This document shows positions 14,648 through 22,751 of a stretch of DNA of 22,865 bases, in pieces. This stretch comes from Pirellulales bacterium (lineage in GTDB: Bacteria; Planctomycetota; Planctomycetia; Pirellulales; Thermoguttaceae), in contig DAOWNK010000017.1 in NCBI GenBank assembly GCA_030642635.1, positions 1-22,865 on the forward strand, written 5' to 3'. Position 1 is the stretch's first letter; every line of letters begins with the position of its first letter. The position numbers and the translations under genes are program-made. A model generated the notes under the pieces. The model was not told the DNA's origin. It was given only the letters and a program-made list of their open reading frames with translations, and did not search any database.

Positions 14648-14955
14648 TGCTTTGCGTCTTGGTGCCTTTGCGTGAGACCTGGAACGAGATAAATTTTCAA
14701 TGAACGACCGCACAGACAGTGCTGCAATATGGACGATTGTATAGTATCCGCCGGGGAATTTCAAGGTCGGGAATTGTGCCACACGTGCCGGTGACCATTT
14801 TCCGACACACACTGCTTCTGCGAAGCAAATGGCACACCGTCAATCATGGGCGCCAGGCGGTTCCCGAACCCCTTGACACTGAAGGACTTGTTTGGCGAGA
14901 ATAAGGCACTAATGATGCGAATTGCAGTCCGGCGGAAATAAGAGGACAGATACTT

Positions 14956-17538
14956 ATGGCGAGAAAGAAAACGGCTAAAAAGAAACGGGCGGTCGAGGCA
15001 TACGAGCACAAGGGCAAGCGACGGGCAAACAACCCGCCAGTGGGACTGGTGACGCCGGATACCGACCCGGATGTGGGCAAGAAAAAGACATACGCATACG
15101 ATCCGCATCTCGACCCGCAACTACAATGGGCGGGCAAGACCGAGCATACGGCGTTTGAGATTCCCACCGTCTCGCTGCACGTCCACGAGCGGATCAACCC
15201 ATGCTCGATTATCGAGGCGGTTAAAAAACGCAACGGCGACAGCGGTGAGAAACAGATGTCGCTGTTCGACCAGCTTGAGGAAAACCCGCCGTTGCGCGAG
15301 GCGGTCGAGTTCTACAAACACGCCCACAACTGGTCGAACCGCATGGTGGCGGGCGACTCGCTGCTGGTGATGAACAGCCTGCTGGAGAAGGAAGGCATGG
15401 CGGGCAAGGTGCAGATGGTCTACATCGACCCGCCCTACGGCATCGAGTACGGCTCGAACTTTCAGCCCTTTGTCAACAAGCGCGACGTCAAGGACGGCAA
15501 GGACGACGACCTGACCACCGAGCCTGAGCAAATCCGCGCCTTCCGCGACACCTGGGAAATCAACATTCACTCCTACCTGACCTACCTCCGCGACCGCCTG
15601 CTCCTGGCCCGCGAACTCCTTACCGAATCCGGCAGCGTCTTCGTACAGATCAGCGATGAGAACGTGCATCATGTGCGGGAGTTGATGGATGAGGTGTTTG
15701 GCTCAGAAAACTTTCAGGCACTAATCACTTTCCGAAAAACCTCAATTACGTTTGCTACCGGCCGCCTCGGAGGTGTTTGCGACTACGTTCTTTGGTATGC
15801 TCGCAATCACGATAAGAAGAAGTACCGACAAATCTATATTGAGAAAGAAATCGGGGGCGTCGGTGCAACCAACTACGGATTCGTGGAACTAACAGACGGA
15901 ACAACACGACGGATGACTTCAGAAGAAAGGGTTGGTTTGGCACCGTTGCCCAGTGGTTCACGGGTTTTTTCAACGGAGAATCTGATCTCCAGCGGAGCAA
16001 CAGAAAGCTGCATCTATCCGTTTGAATTGGACGGTAAGATATATGAACCAGTAAAAGGCAAGAGTTGGAAAACGCATCACGACGGGATGAGACAACTTGC
16101 CCAAGACGAAAGGCTAATCCCGTTGGGTGATGACCGCTTATACTTCAAGACTTATTTCGACGAATATCCAATTACGAAACTCACAAATGCTTGGTACGAC
16201 ACCCGAGGTGAGATGGATCTCAGATACGTCGTTCAGACATCGCAGCTTCCGATCCAACGCTGCCTCCTGATGACGACCGACCCCGGCGATCTTGTCTTCG
16301 ACCCGACTTGTGGGAGCGGTACGACGGCGTATGTGGCCGAGCGGTGGGGTCGGCGGTGGATCACGTGCGACACGTCGCGGGTGGCGTTGACGCTGGCCCG
16401 GCAGCGGCTGATGACGGCCGTGTTCGACTACTACGAGCTGGCCCACCCGGCGGAGGGCGTGGGCAGCGGGTTCAACTACAAGACCGTGCCGCACGTCACG
16501 CTGGGCAGTATCGCGAACAACGAGCCGCCGGGCACGGAAACGCTCTACGACCAGCCGAAGCCGGACCGCAAGAAGCGGCGCGTGAGCGGGCCGTTTACCG
16601 TCGAGGCCGTGCCCGCCCCGGCCGTGAAGTCGCTGGACGATGTTGGAGGTGGCACGGGCTTCCAGCCCGTGAAGGATCACGGCCAGGATGGCCGTGCCAC
16701 TTCAATGCCCGCCGATGCCACGGTGGCCCGATCGGGCGAGACGTTGCGGCAAAGCGACTGGCGGGACGAATTGCAGCGGTCGGGCATTCGCGGCAAGGCG
16801 GGGCAGCACATCCGCTTCGCCCGGCTGGAGCCGTTGCCCGGCTGCCGTTGGCTGCACGCCGACGGCCAGACCAAAGACGATGACGCCAAGCGGATCGTCA
16901 TCTCTTTCGGTCCCGAGCACGCGCCGCTGGAACAACGGCAGGTGGCCCACGCCATCGAAGAAGCGCAAACACTGGTGCCCAAACCCAAGCTGATCGTCTT
17001 CGCCGCCTTCCAATTCGACGCGGAAGCGGCCAAGGATATTGACGAAACCAACTGGCCGGGCGTGACGCTGCTGAAAGCGCAGATGAACGCCGACCTGTTG
17101 ACCGACGACCTCAAGAAGAAACGTTCCAGCAACGAAAGTTTTTGGCTGATCGGCCAGCCGGACGTGCGGGTCGAAAAGATCGCCAAAGGCGACGACAAGG
17201 GCAAATATCGCGTCAGCGTCGAGGGTTTCGACTACTACAACACGAAGACCGGCGGTATCGAGTCCGGCGGCAGCGACCGCATCGCCGTTTGGATGCTGGA
17301 CACCGACTACGACGGCCGCAGCCTCTACCCCCGGCAGGTCTTCTTCCCCATGGCCGGAGCAAAAGAAGGCTGGGCGCGGCTGGCGAAGAACCTGAAGGCC
17401 GAGATAGACGAAGACCTGATCGAAGCCTATCGAGGCAGCCAGTCGCTGCCTTTCGAGCCGGGCGAACACCAGCGTATCGCTGTGAAGATTGTGGACGACC
17501 GGGGCATCGAGAGCCTGAAGATCATGGAGGTGGAATGA
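14956..17538 (+). CDS. Type III-like DNA methyltransferase (Mod subunit)
   Basis: 860 residues; GAGGA lies about 9 bases before the ATG. It has a Lys-rich N-terminus, catalytic motif DPPY at 158-161 (YIDPPYGIEYG) and the AdoMet-binding motif FDPTCGSGTT at 448-457. The order catalytic-then-AdoMet marks a beta-class amino-methyltransferase, the class of type III Mod proteins, which methylate adenine and give the complex its sequence specificity. Residues about 250-430, between the motifs, should be the target-recognition region; their DNA is visibly AT-richer than the flanks. Residues about 564-584 (GGGTGFQPV ... DGRATS) come from a double-hairpin repeat. At 860 residues it is longer than many Mods because of a C-terminal domain (600-860). 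The stop overlaps the res start. Confidence 0.88.
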   Translation: MARKKTAKKKRAVEAYEHKGKRRANNPPVGLVTPDTDPDVGKKKTYAYDPHLDPQLQWAGKTEHTAFEIPTVSLHVHERINPCSIIEAVKKRNGDSGEKQMSLFDQLEENPPLREAVEFYKHAHNWSNRMVAGDSLLVMNSLLEKEGMAGKVQMVYIDPPYGIEYGSNFQPFVNKRDVKDGKDDDLTTEPEQIRAFRDTWEINIHSYLTYLRDRLLLARELLTESGSVFVQISDENVHHVRELMDEVFGSENFQALITFRKTSITFATGRLGGVCDYVLWYARNHDKKKYRQIYIEKEIGGVGATNYGFVELTDGTTRRMTSEERVGLAPLPSGSRVFSTENLISSGATESCIYPFELDGKIYEPVKGKSWKTHHDGMRQLAQDERLIPLGDDRLYFKTYFDEYPITKLTNAWYDTRGEMDLRYVVQTSQLPIQRCLLMTTDPGDLVFDPTCGSGTTAYVAERWGRRWITCDTSRVALTLARQRLMTAVFDYYELAHPAEGVGSGFNYKTVPHVTLGSIANNEPPGTETLYDQPKPDRKKRRVSGPFTVEAVPAPAVKSLDDVGGGTGFQPVKDHGQDGRATSMPADATVARSGETLRQSDWRDELQRSGIRGKAGQHIRFARLEPLPGCRWLHADGQTKDDDAKRIVISFGPEHAPLEQRQVAHAIEEAQTLVPKPKLIVFAAFQFDAEAAKDIDETNWPGVTLLKAQMNADLLTDDLKKKRSSNESFWLIGQPDVRVEKIAKGDDKGKYRVSVEGFDYYNTKTGGIESGGSDRIAVWMLDTDYDGRSLYPRQVFFPMAGAKEGWARLAKNLKAEIDEDLIEAYRGSQSLPFEPGEHQRIAVKIVDDRGIESLKIMEVE
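16649..16700. repeat. Double-hairpin repeat inside mod (GTGGCAC-type)
   Basis: GTGGCACGG (16649-16657) pairs with CCGTGCCAC (16692-16700). Each half is a hairpin: CACGGGCT-TCC-AGCCCGTG and CACGGCCA-GGA-TGGCCGTG. The reading frame stays open through it. Related to the element at 1245-1315. Confidence 0.85.
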
Positions 17539-20354
17539 TGGGTAAGATAACCATCGACCGCCTCATTGTCAATTCGCCCTACGAGGAACCGGGGCAGCAT
17601 TGGAAGTACGACCGTGAGACGCGGCTGTTCGATCTGGCGCCTGGGCGTCGTCCGGCGGGTTACGTGGTGGCGTCGGGGGACTCGAAGGCCTTCGACGATC
17701 CGGGCATTTTTGTCGAGATTCCGCTGGTGAACCAAATCCGTCCCCGCGTGAAGGCCTGGCGCGAGGCGGGATGGCCGGGCGTGAGCAGCATCACCAAACG
17801 CTTGCTTGAGCATTGGACCGACCCGGAAGAGTTCGAGACGCGGCGATTCTTCTTCTGCCAGTTGGAGGCCATCGAGACGCTGATCTGGCTGGCCGAAGCG
17901 CCCGCCGCGCAGCGGGTGGGGATCGAGATCGAAGGCGACGGCGGCGCGTTTGCGCGACAATGCTGCAAGATGGCGACCGGATCGGGCAAGACTATCGTGA
18001 TGGCGATGTTGATAGCCTGGCAAGTCTTGAACAAGACGGCCTATCCACAGGACGCGCGGTTCGCCAAGAACGTGCTGGTGATGGCCCCGGGCTTGACGGT
18101 CAAAAGCCGCTTGGCCGTGCTGGAGCCGTCGGCGGAGGAAAACTATTACGAGGAGTTTCGCATTGTGCCGCCCGGCGGCGGGTTGATGGACAAACTGCGT
18201 CAAGGCAAGGTGCTGGTGCGCAACTGGCACGCATTGAATTGGGACAGCGAAGAGCAGATCAAGAAACGCCGTAGCGTGGATAAACGCGGCGCGAAAAGCG
18301 ACGAGGCCTATACGCGCGAAGTTTTGCGGGAGATGGCCAACGCTAGGAATCTGCTGGTAATCAACGACGAGGCGCACCACGCCTGGCGAGTGAGTCCGGA
18401 AGCAGCCAGCAAATACAAGCGCGAGGACGTGGAGGAATCGACAATATGGGTCGGCGGGTTGGACCGGCTGCACCGGACGCGAGGCATCCTCGCCTGTTAC
18501 GACTTTTCCGCCACGCCCTTCACACCGTCCGGCAAGAAGAGCAGCGAGGAATCGCTGTTTAGCTGGATTGTGAGCGACTTCGGCCTTAACGATGCCATCG
18601 AAGCGGGGCTGGTGAAGACGCCGCGAGTGGTGGTGCGTGATGACGCCGTGCCGGACGCCAAGACCTATAAGTCGCGATTGTACCACATCTACAACGACCC
18701 GGAGGTGAAGGACGACCTGAACCGCCGGGCGAAACCCGAAGAGCCACTCCCCGATCTAGTTCTGAATGCCTACTATCTGCTGGGCTACGATTGGCTAGTG
18801 GCCTACAAAAAGTGGAAGAAACTGGGACATGCAACGCCGCCGGTGATGATAACTGTGTGCAATCGCACAGAAACGGCGGCGCGGGTCAAGCACGCCTTCG
18901 ACATGAAGCGTATTCACATCGACGAGTTGTGCGACCCGGAGCGTATCCTGCACATCGACTCGAAAGTGCTCGAACAAGCCGAGGCACAAGAGGAACCGGT
19001 GGCGATCTTCGAGGATGAAGAGACCGAGAGGAATGACGAGGAAGTCCCCGAGAAAAAGCTCACCAAGGCAGAGCAAGCGGAACTTTTACGGCGAATGGTT
19101 GACACGGTTGGACAGGCGGGCCAGCCGGGTGAGAAGATACGAAAAGTTATCTCCGTAGGCATGTTGAGCGAGGGTTGGGACGCCAAGACCGTGACGCATA
19201 TCATGGGCTTGCGCGCCTTCAGCAGCCAGTTGTTGTGCGAGCAGGTCGTGGGGCGCGGGTTACGACGGACATCCTACGAAACTAACCCAGAGACGGGTTT
19301 GTTCGATACGGAGCATGTGAATATATTCGGCGTACCATTTACCTTTCTGCCACACGAGGGTGGGGAAGACGGTCCGCCACCCCCGCCCACGCCGAAAACT
19401 GAAGTCAAGCCGGACCCGGAGAAACGGCAATTCGAAATACGCTGGCCTAACGTCGTGCGTATCGATCATGTTTTCCAGCCGACATTGGCTTTGGATTGGG
19501 ACAAGGCAAAGTCCTTGGAATTGGATGCCGCGAAGACGGTGAAGATTGCGGAGTTGTCGCCGATACTGGAAGGCAAGCCGGATGTCTCACAGATCAGCCG
19601 AATCGAACTAGAGCGGCTGGCGAGGGAGCATCGGACGCAACGAATTATCTTTGAGGCGGCGCGGGATGTATTCGACCAGATGAAGGCCGATTGGCAAGGG
19701 AACCGGGAAGTGCTGTTGGCGCAACTGGTGCGGCTGGTCGGGGAGTTCATCCGTTCCAATCGCATCACTATTCATCCAGCATTGTTCCATCAAGACGAAT
19801 TATCGCGCCGCTTGATCATCACGCTGAACATGTCGAGTGTGGTGCAGCATATCTGGGAAGCCATACGGCAGGAAAACACGGAACGGCTAGTGCCAATCTT
19901 TGATAGCGACCACCCGATTCGCTCAACGGGCGAGATGCGGACCTGGTACACGGGCAAGCCTTGTGAGCGAACGAAGAAATCGCATATCAACGTTTGCGTA
20001 TATGACAGCGCTTGGGAAGCGTGCGACGCTTTTGTGTTGGACGACAGCGAACATGTGGACGCATGGGCAAAGAACGATCACTTGGGCTTCGAAGTGCTGT
20101 ATGTGTATCGTGGCGTGGTCCGAAAATACCGTCCCGACTTTCTGGTGAGACCGGCAAACGGTGATATGCTGATTCTTGAAACAAAAGGACAGAACACGGA
20201 ACAGGACAAAGTCAAACACCGCTATCTGGAAGAATGGACGCAGGCGGTAACGACACACGGCGGATTCGGCTGCTGGCACTGCGCGGTGGCAAAGGCACCC
20301 GGCGAGATTCGGGATATTTTAATGCACACGGCGGCTGGCCCGACGCATTCGTGA
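17538..20354 (+). CDS. Type III-like restriction subunit (Res): DEAD/DEAH helicase with PD-(D/E)XK nuclease
   Basis: 938 residues. Overlapping ATGs at 17535 and 17538 follow GGAGG; 17538 has the better spacing (7 bases), and either overlaps the mod stop, so translation is coupled. The superfamily 2 helicase motifs are in order: MATGSGKT (145-152), NDEAH (276-280), SAT (324-326), SEGWDA (544-549) and QVVGRGLRR (569-577). The C-terminal nuclease has YRPDFLV (PD at 866-867) and LILETKGQ (E881, K883), the PD-(D/E)XK pattern. With Mod it should form an ATP-dependent complex that cleaves DNA lacking the methyl mark. All key residues are present, so it looks active. The final segment runs close to a short sequence shared with the transposase remnant (20416-20430). 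Confidence 0.9.
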   Translation: MGKITIDRLIVNSPYEEPGQHWKYDRETRLFDLAPGRRPAGYVVASGDSKAFDDPGIFVEIPLVNQIRPRVKAWREAGWPGVSSITKRLLEHWTDPEEFETRRFFFCQLEAIETLIWLAEAPAAQRVGIEIEGDGGAFARQCCKMATGSGKTIVMAMLIAWQVLNKTAYPQDARFAKNVLVMAPGLTVKSRLAVLEPSAEENYYEEFRIVPPGGGLMDKLRQGKVLVRNWHALNWDSEEQIKKRRSVDKRGAKSDEAYTREVLREMANARNLLVINDEAHHAWRVSPEAASKYKREDVEESTIWVGGLDRLHRTRGILACYDFSATPFTPSGKKSSEESLFSWIVSDFGLNDAIEAGLVKTPRVVVRDDAVPDAKTYKSRLYHIYNDPEVKDDLNRRAKPEEPLPDLVLNAYYLLGYDWLVAYKKWKKLGHATPPVMITVCNRTETAARVKHAFDMKRIHIDELCDPERILHIDSKVLEQAEAQEEPVAIFEDEETERNDEEVPEKKLTKAEQAELLRRMVDTVGQAGQPGEKIRKVISVGMLSEGWDAKTVTHIMGLRAFSSQLLCEQVVGRGLRRTSYETNPETGLFDTEHVNIFGVPFTFLPHEGGEDGPPPPPTPKTEVKPDPEKRQFEIRWPNVVRIDHVFQPTLALDWDKAKSLELDAAKTVKIAELSPILEGKPDVSQISRIELERLAREHRTQRIIFEAARDVFDQMKADWQGNREVLLAQLVRLVGEFIRSNRITIHPALFHQDELSRRLIITLNMSSVVQHIWEAIRQENTERLVPIFDSDHPIRSTGEMRTWYTGKPCERTKKSHINVCVYDSAWEACDAFVLDDSEHVDAWAKNDHLGFEVLYVYRGVVRKYRPDFLVRPANGDMLILETKGQNTEQDKVKHRYLEEWTQAVTTHGGFGCWHCAVAKAPGEIRDILMHTAAGPTHS

Positions 20355-20415
20355 CAGGGAAGCGTGGATATCCGTAACAGCGGCCAACCCAATCCGCTAC
20401 AAAACTATCTGCCGG

Positions 20416-20430
20416 GCATGAGGCCGTAAG
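20416..20430 (+). repeat. 15-bp sequence GCATGAGGCCGTAAG shared with 13322-13336
   Basis: An exact match to the end of the transposase remnant. In both places it precedes, in order, GGCGAACC, a TTGACA promoter and an xre-containing module. In the res frame, the codons after its TGA stay open to the TAA inside this repeat. Confidence 0.5.
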
Positions 20431-20454
20431 TGACGGCGAACCAACGATCTACAT

Positions 20455-20507
20455 TTGACAACTTTAGAGAGAATGTCATAATTACATCGTGACCGTTTTT
20501 ACGGGAG
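20455..20507 (+). promoter_or_regulatory. Promoter and ribosome site of the xre-integrase operon
   Basis: TTGACA (20455-20460) and CATAAT (20477-20482) are 16 bases apart. GGGAGG at 20503-20508 lies 7 bases before the ATG at 20516 and decides that start over an upstream in-frame GTG. Confidence 0.6.
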
Positions 20508-20515
20508 GTAAAACC

Positions 20516-20893
20516 ATGATCGGATTACAACGGATCGAAGTGGAGGGCAAGCGGTTTGTGCTGCTGGAAGAACCGGAATACGAGCGGCTTTGCCGAGGGG
20601 CGGGCGAGGCGGTGGTCGATGACGATCTGCCGCCGTTGCCTAAGCCGGACAAGAACGGTCGGTTTCCGGCACTGCAATACGCCCGCATGTCGTTGGCCCG
20701 AGACCTGATTCGAGACCGAAAGGGCGTGGGGCTGAGTCAGCAAAAGTTGGCCGACCTAGCGGACGTTCGCCAAGAAACGCTTTCACGAATCGAAACCGGC
20801 AAGCACACGGCCAGCGAAAAAACCGTCGATAAGATCATGCGAGTGATTGAATCCGAGCGGCGAAAAAAACGCCGCAAATCGAAAGGCAGATGA
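20516..20893 (+). CDS. Xre-family regulator paired with the integrase
   Basis: 125 residues. The N-terminal half (FVLLEEPEYERLCRG, then LPKPDKNGRFPALQYARMS) and the helix-turn-helix at about 63-115 (GVGLSQQKLADLADVRQETLSRIETGKHTAS) closely parallel the antitoxin at 13739-14098, with a longer acidic linker. There is no toxin gene beside it; instead the integrase begins 4 bases after its stop, in the same operon. It most likely controls integrase expression. It could also be an antitoxin that lost its partner, or one able to cross-react with the RelE-like toxin 6.8 kb away. Confidence 0.82.
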   Translation: MIGLQRIEVEGKRFVLLEEPEYERLCRGAGEAVVDDDLPPLPKPDKNGRFPALQYARMSLARDLIRDRKGVGLSQQKLADLADVRQETLSRIETGKHTASEKTVDKIMRVIESERRKKRRKSKGR

Positions 20894-20896
20894 CAC

Positions 20897-22642
20897 ATGG
20901 CAAGCGTTTACAAACGATCACGACGGAAACCGATACCCGAGGACGCAGAAATTGTCCAACGCGGCGGCAGGCGGTTTGCTGTATGGACGGACAACCGGAC
21001 CAAACGCCGGCGACGTGCCACGCTCAGCGATGACGGCAAGGCGATTATCGTCCAGGCCGGCGGCTACACTATCGAATGGTTCGACCACGACGGCCGGCGG
21101 CGGCGCAAGGGCACCCGAATTGCCGACAAAGACGCCGCGCAGCAGTTGGCCAATAAGTTGGAAACGGAAGCGATGCAACGCCGGTCCGGTTTGATCGACG
21201 CCACACAAGAGCGGTTTGCCAAGGAAGCACGGCGGCCGTTGTCGGAGCACCTAGCTGATTACAAGGCGGTGTTGCTGGCCCGAGGTAATACCGACAGATA
21301 CGTCGAAATGACAGACGCAAGGGTACGGTTTATCGTCGAGAGTTGCGGCGCTACGGGCATCGGCGACTTGGCGGCATCCGACGTGCAACAAGCCGTAAAG
21401 GCAATCGGAGACAACGGGCAAAGCCTGGAAACGTGCAACTCGTATCTGAGAGCTATCAAAGGTTTCTCACGTTGGTTGTATCGTGACAAGCGAAGCCCCG
21501 CCGACGCCCTGGCGACGCTGAAAGCCTACAACGCGGCAACCGATACGCGGCATGTGCGAAGGGAATTGACTGCCGAGGAATTTGAAAGATTGATCGACGC
21601 AACTGAACGGCGAACCATGCCGCAACTTAACCTGTCCGGTCCCGACCGGGCGATGCTCTACCGGCTGGCAGTCGGTACGGGCTTTCGGGCGTCGGAGCTT
21701 CGGAGTCTTGCCACGTCATCGTTCGGCCTGGACGCCGAACCGCCGACTGTTACGGTCGAAGCGGCACACTCGAAACGTCGAAGGACCGATTGCCAGCCTA
21801 TCCGACAAGACCTGTCCGAGGTCTTGCGGCTATGGTTACAAGATCGACCGGCTGGCGAGCGTCCATTCACCAAACTGCCACGAGACACAGCACGGATGTT
21901 ACGCGGCGACCTAAAGGCGGCCGGGATTCCGTATACCGATGATGACGGCCGGGTGGTGGACTTCCACAGCCTACGCCACACCTATATCTCGGGCATCGTG
22001 GCAAGTGGGGCGTCGGTTAAGGTGGCCCAAGAGCTTGCCAGACATTCCACGCCGACGCTCACCATCGGCCGATACTCTCACGCCCGGCTGCACGACCTGC
22101 AAGGTGCTCTGGACGGTCTGCCGGGTTTGACGCCGACCGACCGCACTTCCGAACCACAGCGGCAACAGCTACAAGCGACCGGGACGGATGATTATATGAC
22201 GGCCAGTAGTGAACAAAGTAGTGGACTAAAGTGGGCGCATTTTGGGGCGCAGTTGGACGGCGAAACGTGTCAAAACGTGGCAAGCGGTGGCGAAACTGAA
22301 AAACCGGATTCGTTGGCCGGCGCAGAAAAAAACGCCGACGCAGATCGACGTAAGGTGTTGCCGCTTAACACGTTTGGCAATGATAGTACACCCGTGGCGA
22401 GTGACGGCAGAAAGCGGAGGGCACGGGATTCGAACCCGCAATCCCTTTCGGGACACCTCATTTCCAGTCCGATGCCACTTGCCCCAAAACCCCGGAAAAA
22501 ACACATGTTTCCGATAGTGCGGGGGCAGATGCGGGGGCAGTTCAAACGAAAACGGCGCACGATGACCCCGACTTGCAGGGCATCATTGACGCTTGGCCGG
22601 CCCTGCCCGAAGCAATCAAGGCCGGCATCCTGGCGATGGTGA
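20897..22642 (+). CDS. Tyrosine-type site-specific integrase (XerC/XerD-like)
   Basis: 581 residues as read. It has a basic N-terminus (MASVYKRSRRKP), a core-binding SAM-like domain at about 115-200 (LSEHLADYKAVLLARG ... AIKGFSRWLYRDK) and a catalytic domain at about 225-400. Catalytic residues visible: R264 (GTGFRASEL), K293 (HSKRRR), H357 and R360 (HSLRHT), H383 (ARHSTP) and nucleophile Y393 (GRYSH), so the enzyme should be active. The conserved part ends near residue 412. The frame then runs through a tRNA-derived att-like repeat (GRKRRARDSNPQ), so the last 100 or so residues are of doubtful value. It closes an island that targets a tRNA, probably tRNA-Ser. Confidence 0.9.
   Translation: MASVYKRSRRKPIPEDAEIVQRGGRRFAVWTDNRTKRRRRATLSDDGKAIIVQAGGYTIEWFDHDGRRRRKGTRIADKDAAQQLANKLETEAMQRRSGLIDATQERFAKEARRPLSEHLADYKAVLLARGNTDRYVEMTDARVRFIVESCGATGIGDLAASDVQQAVKAIGDNGQSLETCNSYLRAIKGFSRWLYRDKRSPADALATLKAYNAATDTRHVRRELTAEEFERLIDATERRTMPQLNLSGPDRAMLYRLAVGTGFRASELRSLATSSFGLDAEPPTVTVEAAHSKRRRTDCQPIRQDLSEVLRLWLQDRPAGERPFTKLPRDTARMLRGDLKAAGIPYTDDDGRVVDFHSLRHTYISGIVASGASVKVAQELARHSTPTLTIGRYSHARLHDLQGALDGLPGLTPTDRTSEPQRQQLQATGTDDYMTASSEQSSGLKWAHFGAQLDGETCQNVASGGETEKPDSLAGAEKNADADRRKVLPLNTFGNDSTPVASDGRKRRARDSNPQSLSGHLISSPMPLAPKPRKKHMFPIVRGQMRGQFKRKRRTMTPTCRASLTLGRPCPKQSRPASWRW
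22404..22467 (-). repeat. Right copy of the tRNA-derived repeat: 3' half of a tRNA-Ser-like sequence
   Basis: 22404-22441 matches 14122-14159 at 37 of 38 bases. On minus the tRNA similarity extends further (22415-22467): an anticodon-loop-like CTGGAAA, a variable arm TCCCGAAAGGGA typical of serine tRNAs, a T-arm GCGGGTTCGAATCCCGT, acceptor GCCCTCC and discriminator G. The 5' half does not pair (no GGAGGGC acceptor strand, anticodon stem mismatched), so this is not an intact tRNA gene. Confidence 0.7.
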
Positions 22643-22656
22643 CGGCGGCACGGTAG
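22405..22656 (+). other. Second open frame at the integrase end, possible displaced integrase C-terminus
   Basis: In a frame different from the integrase, this stretch reads AEGTGFEPAIPFGTP, then HDDPDLQGIIDAWPALPEAI and KAGILAMVTAAR before TAG at 22654-22656. The ending looks like genuine protein, and GTGFEPA is what tRNA-overlapping integrase tails often encode. There is no clear start codon or ribosome site. Either a frameshift moved the integrase tail, or it is the end of a separate small gene. Confidence 0.4.
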
Positions 22657-22751
22657 CGGCCAGCGTATACCATTTGCCGCGTTGTCGCTGTATGTTGGCC
22701 ACAAGAGATGCAACAGAAAACGGGAAAACACAGTATCGAGGAGGACACTCG

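Noticed and set aside
14719..15120. Short frames on both strands just before mod
   Set aside because: No ribosome site, no recognisable features, and overlap with mod on the minus strand.
17427..18686. 419-codon minus-strand frame
   Set aside because: Antisense of mod/res; no domain features, Arg/His-rich as expected for a GC-rich shadow.
22404..22490. Intact tRNA-Ser gene on the minus strand
   Set aside because: The 3' half fits, but the 5' acceptor strand is absent and the anticodon stem is mispaired.
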